This document shows, piece after piece, positions 6,393 through 8,563 of a DNA stretch of 8,563 bases (the stretch's first letter is position 1; each line of letters starts with the position of its first letter). The translations under genes and the position numbers were made by a program. Below the pieces are notes generated by a model. That model saw only the letters and a list, made by a program, of their open reading frames with translations. It was not told the origin of the DNA and did not search any database. Source of the stretch: Anaerolineaceae bacterium (GTDB lineage: Bacteria > Chloroflexota > Anaerolineae > Anaerolineales > Anaerolineaceae); assembly GCA_030620065.1 (NCBI GenBank), contig JAUXFJ010000056.1, positions 1 to 8,563 of the forward strand, read 5' to 3'.

Positions 6393-6403
6393 TCTTTTCA
6401 AGT
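6362..6403 (+). repeat. Inverted repeat just upstream of the Mo/Fe-S hydroxylase ribosome binding site
   Basis: ACTTGAA (6362-6368) and TTCAAGT (6397-6403) are perfect complements around 28 bases. One G-U and one A-U pair extend the stem to nine. The 3' arm abuts the AAGAGGAG element at 6404-6411, so folding could affect access to it. The large A+T-rich loop makes it a weak structure. Confidence 0.3.
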
Positions 6404-6423
6404 AAGAGGAGAACTAACAAATT

Positions 6424-8563
6424 ATGAAAACTGCTAAAGTTGAAATCAATATCACGATAAATAATGTCATCAAAAAATTACTGGTGGGAACCGATGAAAG
6501 CCTGCTAACTGCCCTGCGGCGTTATTCCTATTTCAGTGTGAGATCCAGTTGCGATGATGGCACTTGCGGCGTTTGCACAATCCTGCTGAATGGAAAACCA
6601 ATCCATAGTTGTACTACAAAAGCAGCAGATGTTGATGGAGTGGAGATCACAACGCTTGAAGGTCTTGAACAAAATGGTGAAATACATCCCATCCAGCAAG
6701 CCTTTATTGATTCAAGTGCCATTCAATGCGGTTTTTGTACCCCAGCACAGATTCTATCAACCAAAGCATTGCTCGATAAAAACCCTAACCCAACCGACGA
6801 TGAAATTCGGAAAGCTTTGGATCATGTGCTTTGCCGTTGCACAGGTTACGTTCGAATAGTGGATGCTGTTCATCGCTCTGCGGCATTATTACGAGAAGAA
6901 AAGGTCGAATCATTCACACCTATTGACCTAAGATTACCAAACAATGGTAAACCTTTTGAACTCCCAGAAGCTTTCTACCGTCGCGATGGAGGCAGGAATC
7001 CCTTACCGCCAATCGTATTTACTCCAGATGAGATGGAGAAAACTCATGTGGTTGGAAAACCTGAAGTTAAAGTGGATGCCAGGAAATTAGCACAGGGACG
7101 CCCAGTATACACAGATGACTTCCGATTGGATGGCATGCTATACGGTGCTTTGATGACCAGCCCTCACGCACACGCCCGTATTCGGGGAATTGACACCAGC
7201 AAGGCACGCTCTTTACCAGGCGTACATGCTATCCTGACCCACCAAGACATTGCGCGTATCAAATACGCTTCTGGCGGACAAAGTTACCCCCAGCCATTAC
7301 CTTATGATCAAGTCTCTCTTGACAATAAAGTACGCCATGTGGGTGATCGCGTCGCGATCCTCGCTGCTGAAACGCCAGAATTAGCTCAACAAGCTCTGAA
7401 TTTGATCGAGGTTGATTATGAGATCCTGCCTGTTGTTGTTGATCCTGAACTGGCTATGCAGGATGGCGCGCCAGTCATCCACGATGAAGTAGATACAACA
7501 GGGATTTATGATGTTCAACACAATATCGTCCATCACATCGAAGCCCAGTTTGGGGATATCGAGAAAGCTTTCGGTGAAGCAGATCACGTATTTGAAGGCA
7601 GTTATCGTACGCCAAAACAGCAGCAAGTCCACATGGAACCACATGTCTGCATTACTTATTGGGATGAGGACGACCGATTGGTCTTTCGAACCAGTACACA
7701 AGTGCCCTTCCATATCCGCCGGATGGTTGCGCCATTGATCGATCTCCCTGTAAAAAGAATACGAGTGATAAAGCCGCGCATTGGCGGTGGGTTTGGCAAC
7801 AAACAAGATCTGATTTTGGAAGATTTATGTGCCCATCTGACAATGGCAACGAACCGTCCGGTACAGATGGAATATTCCCGCACGCAGGAATTTACCAGTT
7901 CACGCAGCCGCCACGCGAATATCGTCCGATATAAGATCGGCATCAAAGAGGGAAAGATTACCGCTGCTGACCTATACCTGATTGGTGATACTGGCGCTTA
8001 CGGCGCCCACGCTTTGACAGTAAATATGGTGGGAGGATTTAAGGGATTGACACTTTATAACCCACCCAATGTCAGGTTTATCAGCGATGTCGTTTACACG
8101 AATACACCGACGGCGGGTGCTTTCCGCGGCTACGGCGCTATGCAATGTCAATACGGCATTGAAGTTATGATGGAAGAGATTGCTGTGAAGTTAGGTTTGG
8201 ATGTTATTGAATTCAAGCGTAATAATTGGCTAAAAGTCGGTGAAACAATGCATTTATCCAAGTCTCTTGGAGAAGGGCGTGAAGGCAAAGAGCAATCATT
8301 GCAAACGAGTGCACTGGCACATTGTGTGGAAATCGGTTTGCAAGCCACAGATTTTTATGCCAAACGTCAAAAATATCGTGGACAGAGCGGTCGCTATCGC
8401 CATGGTATTGGCATAGCTGTTGTGATGCATGGCAGTGGCATCGCTGACCTGGACATGGCCGCCGCAACCCTCAAAATGAATGACGATGGATCTTTTAATT
8501 TATTGATGGGGGCAACAGACTTGGGGACCGGTTCCGATACTATCCTGGCCCAGATAGCAGCAG
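6424..8563 (+). CDS. Molybdopterin-dependent oxidoreductase, fused [2Fe-2S] and Mo-binding subunit (xanthine dehydrogenase family), C-terminus beyond window
   Basis: One uninterrupted frame of 713 codons joins two parts of the xanthine oxidase family. Residues 1-160 are the small iron-sulfur unit: plant-type cluster cysteines C43, C48, C51 and C63 (SSCDDGTCGVC), then C102, C105, C137 and C139 (QCGFC and CRCTGY) for the helical-domain cluster. After a linker (about 160-208) comes the molybdenum part: GKPEVKVDARKLAQGRPVYT (211-230), PHAHARI (247-253), cofactor-binding GGGFGNKQ (454-461), AFRGYGAMQ (566-574) and MGATDLGTGSDT (695-706). No FAD domain lies between, unlike eukaryotic xanthine dehydrogenase. 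This layout resembles Mo/Fe-S-binding subunits of anaerobes, including selenium-dependent xanthine dehydrogenases, so hydroxylation of a purine or another N-heterocycle or aldehyde is likely, with a separate FAD subunit or other acceptor. Complete relatives have about 850 residues, so roughly 140 are missing. AAGAGGAG lies 12 bases before the ATG, a long spacing. Confidence 0.93.
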   Translation, partial: MKTAKVEINITINNVIKKLLVGTDESLLTALRRYSYFSVRSSCDDGTCGVCTILLNGKPIHSCTTKAADVDGVEITTLEGLEQNGEIHPIQQAFIDSSAIQCGFCTPAQILSTKALLDKNPNPTDDEIRKALDHVLCRCTGYVRIVDAVHRSAALLREEKVESFTPIDLRLPNNGKPFELPEAFYRRDGGRNPLPPIVFTPDEMEKTHVVGKPEVKVDARKLAQGRPVYTDDFRLDGMLYGALMTSPHAHARIRGIDTSKARSLPGVHAILTHQDIARIKYASGGQSYPQPLPYDQVSLDNKVRHVGDRVAILAAETPELAQQALNLIEVDYEILPVVVDPELAMQDGAPVIHDEVDTTGIYDVQHNIVHHIEAQFGDIEKAFGEADHVFEGSYRTPKQQQVHMEPHVCITYWDEDDRLVFRTSTQVPFHIRRMVAPLIDLPVKRIRVIKPRIGGGFGNKQDLILEDLCAHLTMATNRPVQMEYSRTQEFTSSRSRHANIVRYKIGIKEGKITAADLYLIGDTGAYGAHALTVNMVGGFKGLTLYNPPNVRFISDVVYTNTPTAGAFRGYGAMQCQYGIEVMMEEIAVKLGLDVIEFKRNNWLKVGETMHLSKSLGEGREGKEQSLQTSALAHCVEIGLQATDFYAKRQKYRGQSGRYRHGIGIAVVMHGSGIADLDMAAATLKMNDDGSFNLLMGATDLGTGSDTILAQIAA

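Noticed and set aside
7381..7806. Minus-strand 141-codon frame
   Set aside because: It is antisense to the molybdenum domain, whose plus-strand frame is continuous and carries cofactor-binding motifs.

Overview
The window looks like part of a bacterial chromosome. Two genes on the minus strand (a sulfate-permease-family transporter, cut by the left edge, and an acyl-CoA dehydrogenase) face three on the plus strand: an apolipoprotein N-acyltransferase-like enzyme, an 82-residue helical protein, and a molybdenum/iron-sulfur hydroxylase cut by the right edge. The genes are protein-dense with ordinary ATG starts and Shine-Dalgarno sites. I saw no rRNA, tRNA, CRISPR array or insertion sequence. 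The fused Fe-S/Mo hydroxylase without a FAD domain is best known from anaerobes, and the gene mix would fit a Chloroflexota (Anaerolineae-like) anaerobe. That placement is a low-confidence impression, with no marker gene to settle it.

Left part (1-3142, minus): SulP transporter at 1058 running off the left edge, a 377-bp A+T-rich gap with a possible SulP promoter, then a 568-residue acyl-CoA dehydrogenase. Its leader carries a strong inverted repeat that ends right next to the ribosome binding site.

Middle (3143-4003): an 860-bp region between divergent genes. It contains the first ~85 codons of a broken GPH-type (glycoside-pentoside-hexuronide:cation) sugar symporter, interrupted by a stop codon and truncated. 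Unassigned sequence and a candidate promoter for the next gene follow.

Right part (4004-8563, plus): the Lnt-like gene; a 379-bp gap with two coding-like scraps, one resembling the start of a response regulator; the 82-residue gene; a 286-bp gap with a possible decayed HicB-like antitoxin; and the Mo/Fe-S hydroxylase, open to the right edge.

The genes do not form one obvious pathway. The clearest pattern is that nearly every long intergenic gap holds the wreck of a gene, which suggests local gene turnover. The most individually interesting items are the FAD-less Fe-S/Mo fusion with the small HN..EHA protein upstream, the Lnt-like enzyme whose active site departs from the classical residue set, and the leader hairpin of the acyl-CoA dehydrogenase. 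I did not find a convincing new multi-gene system.
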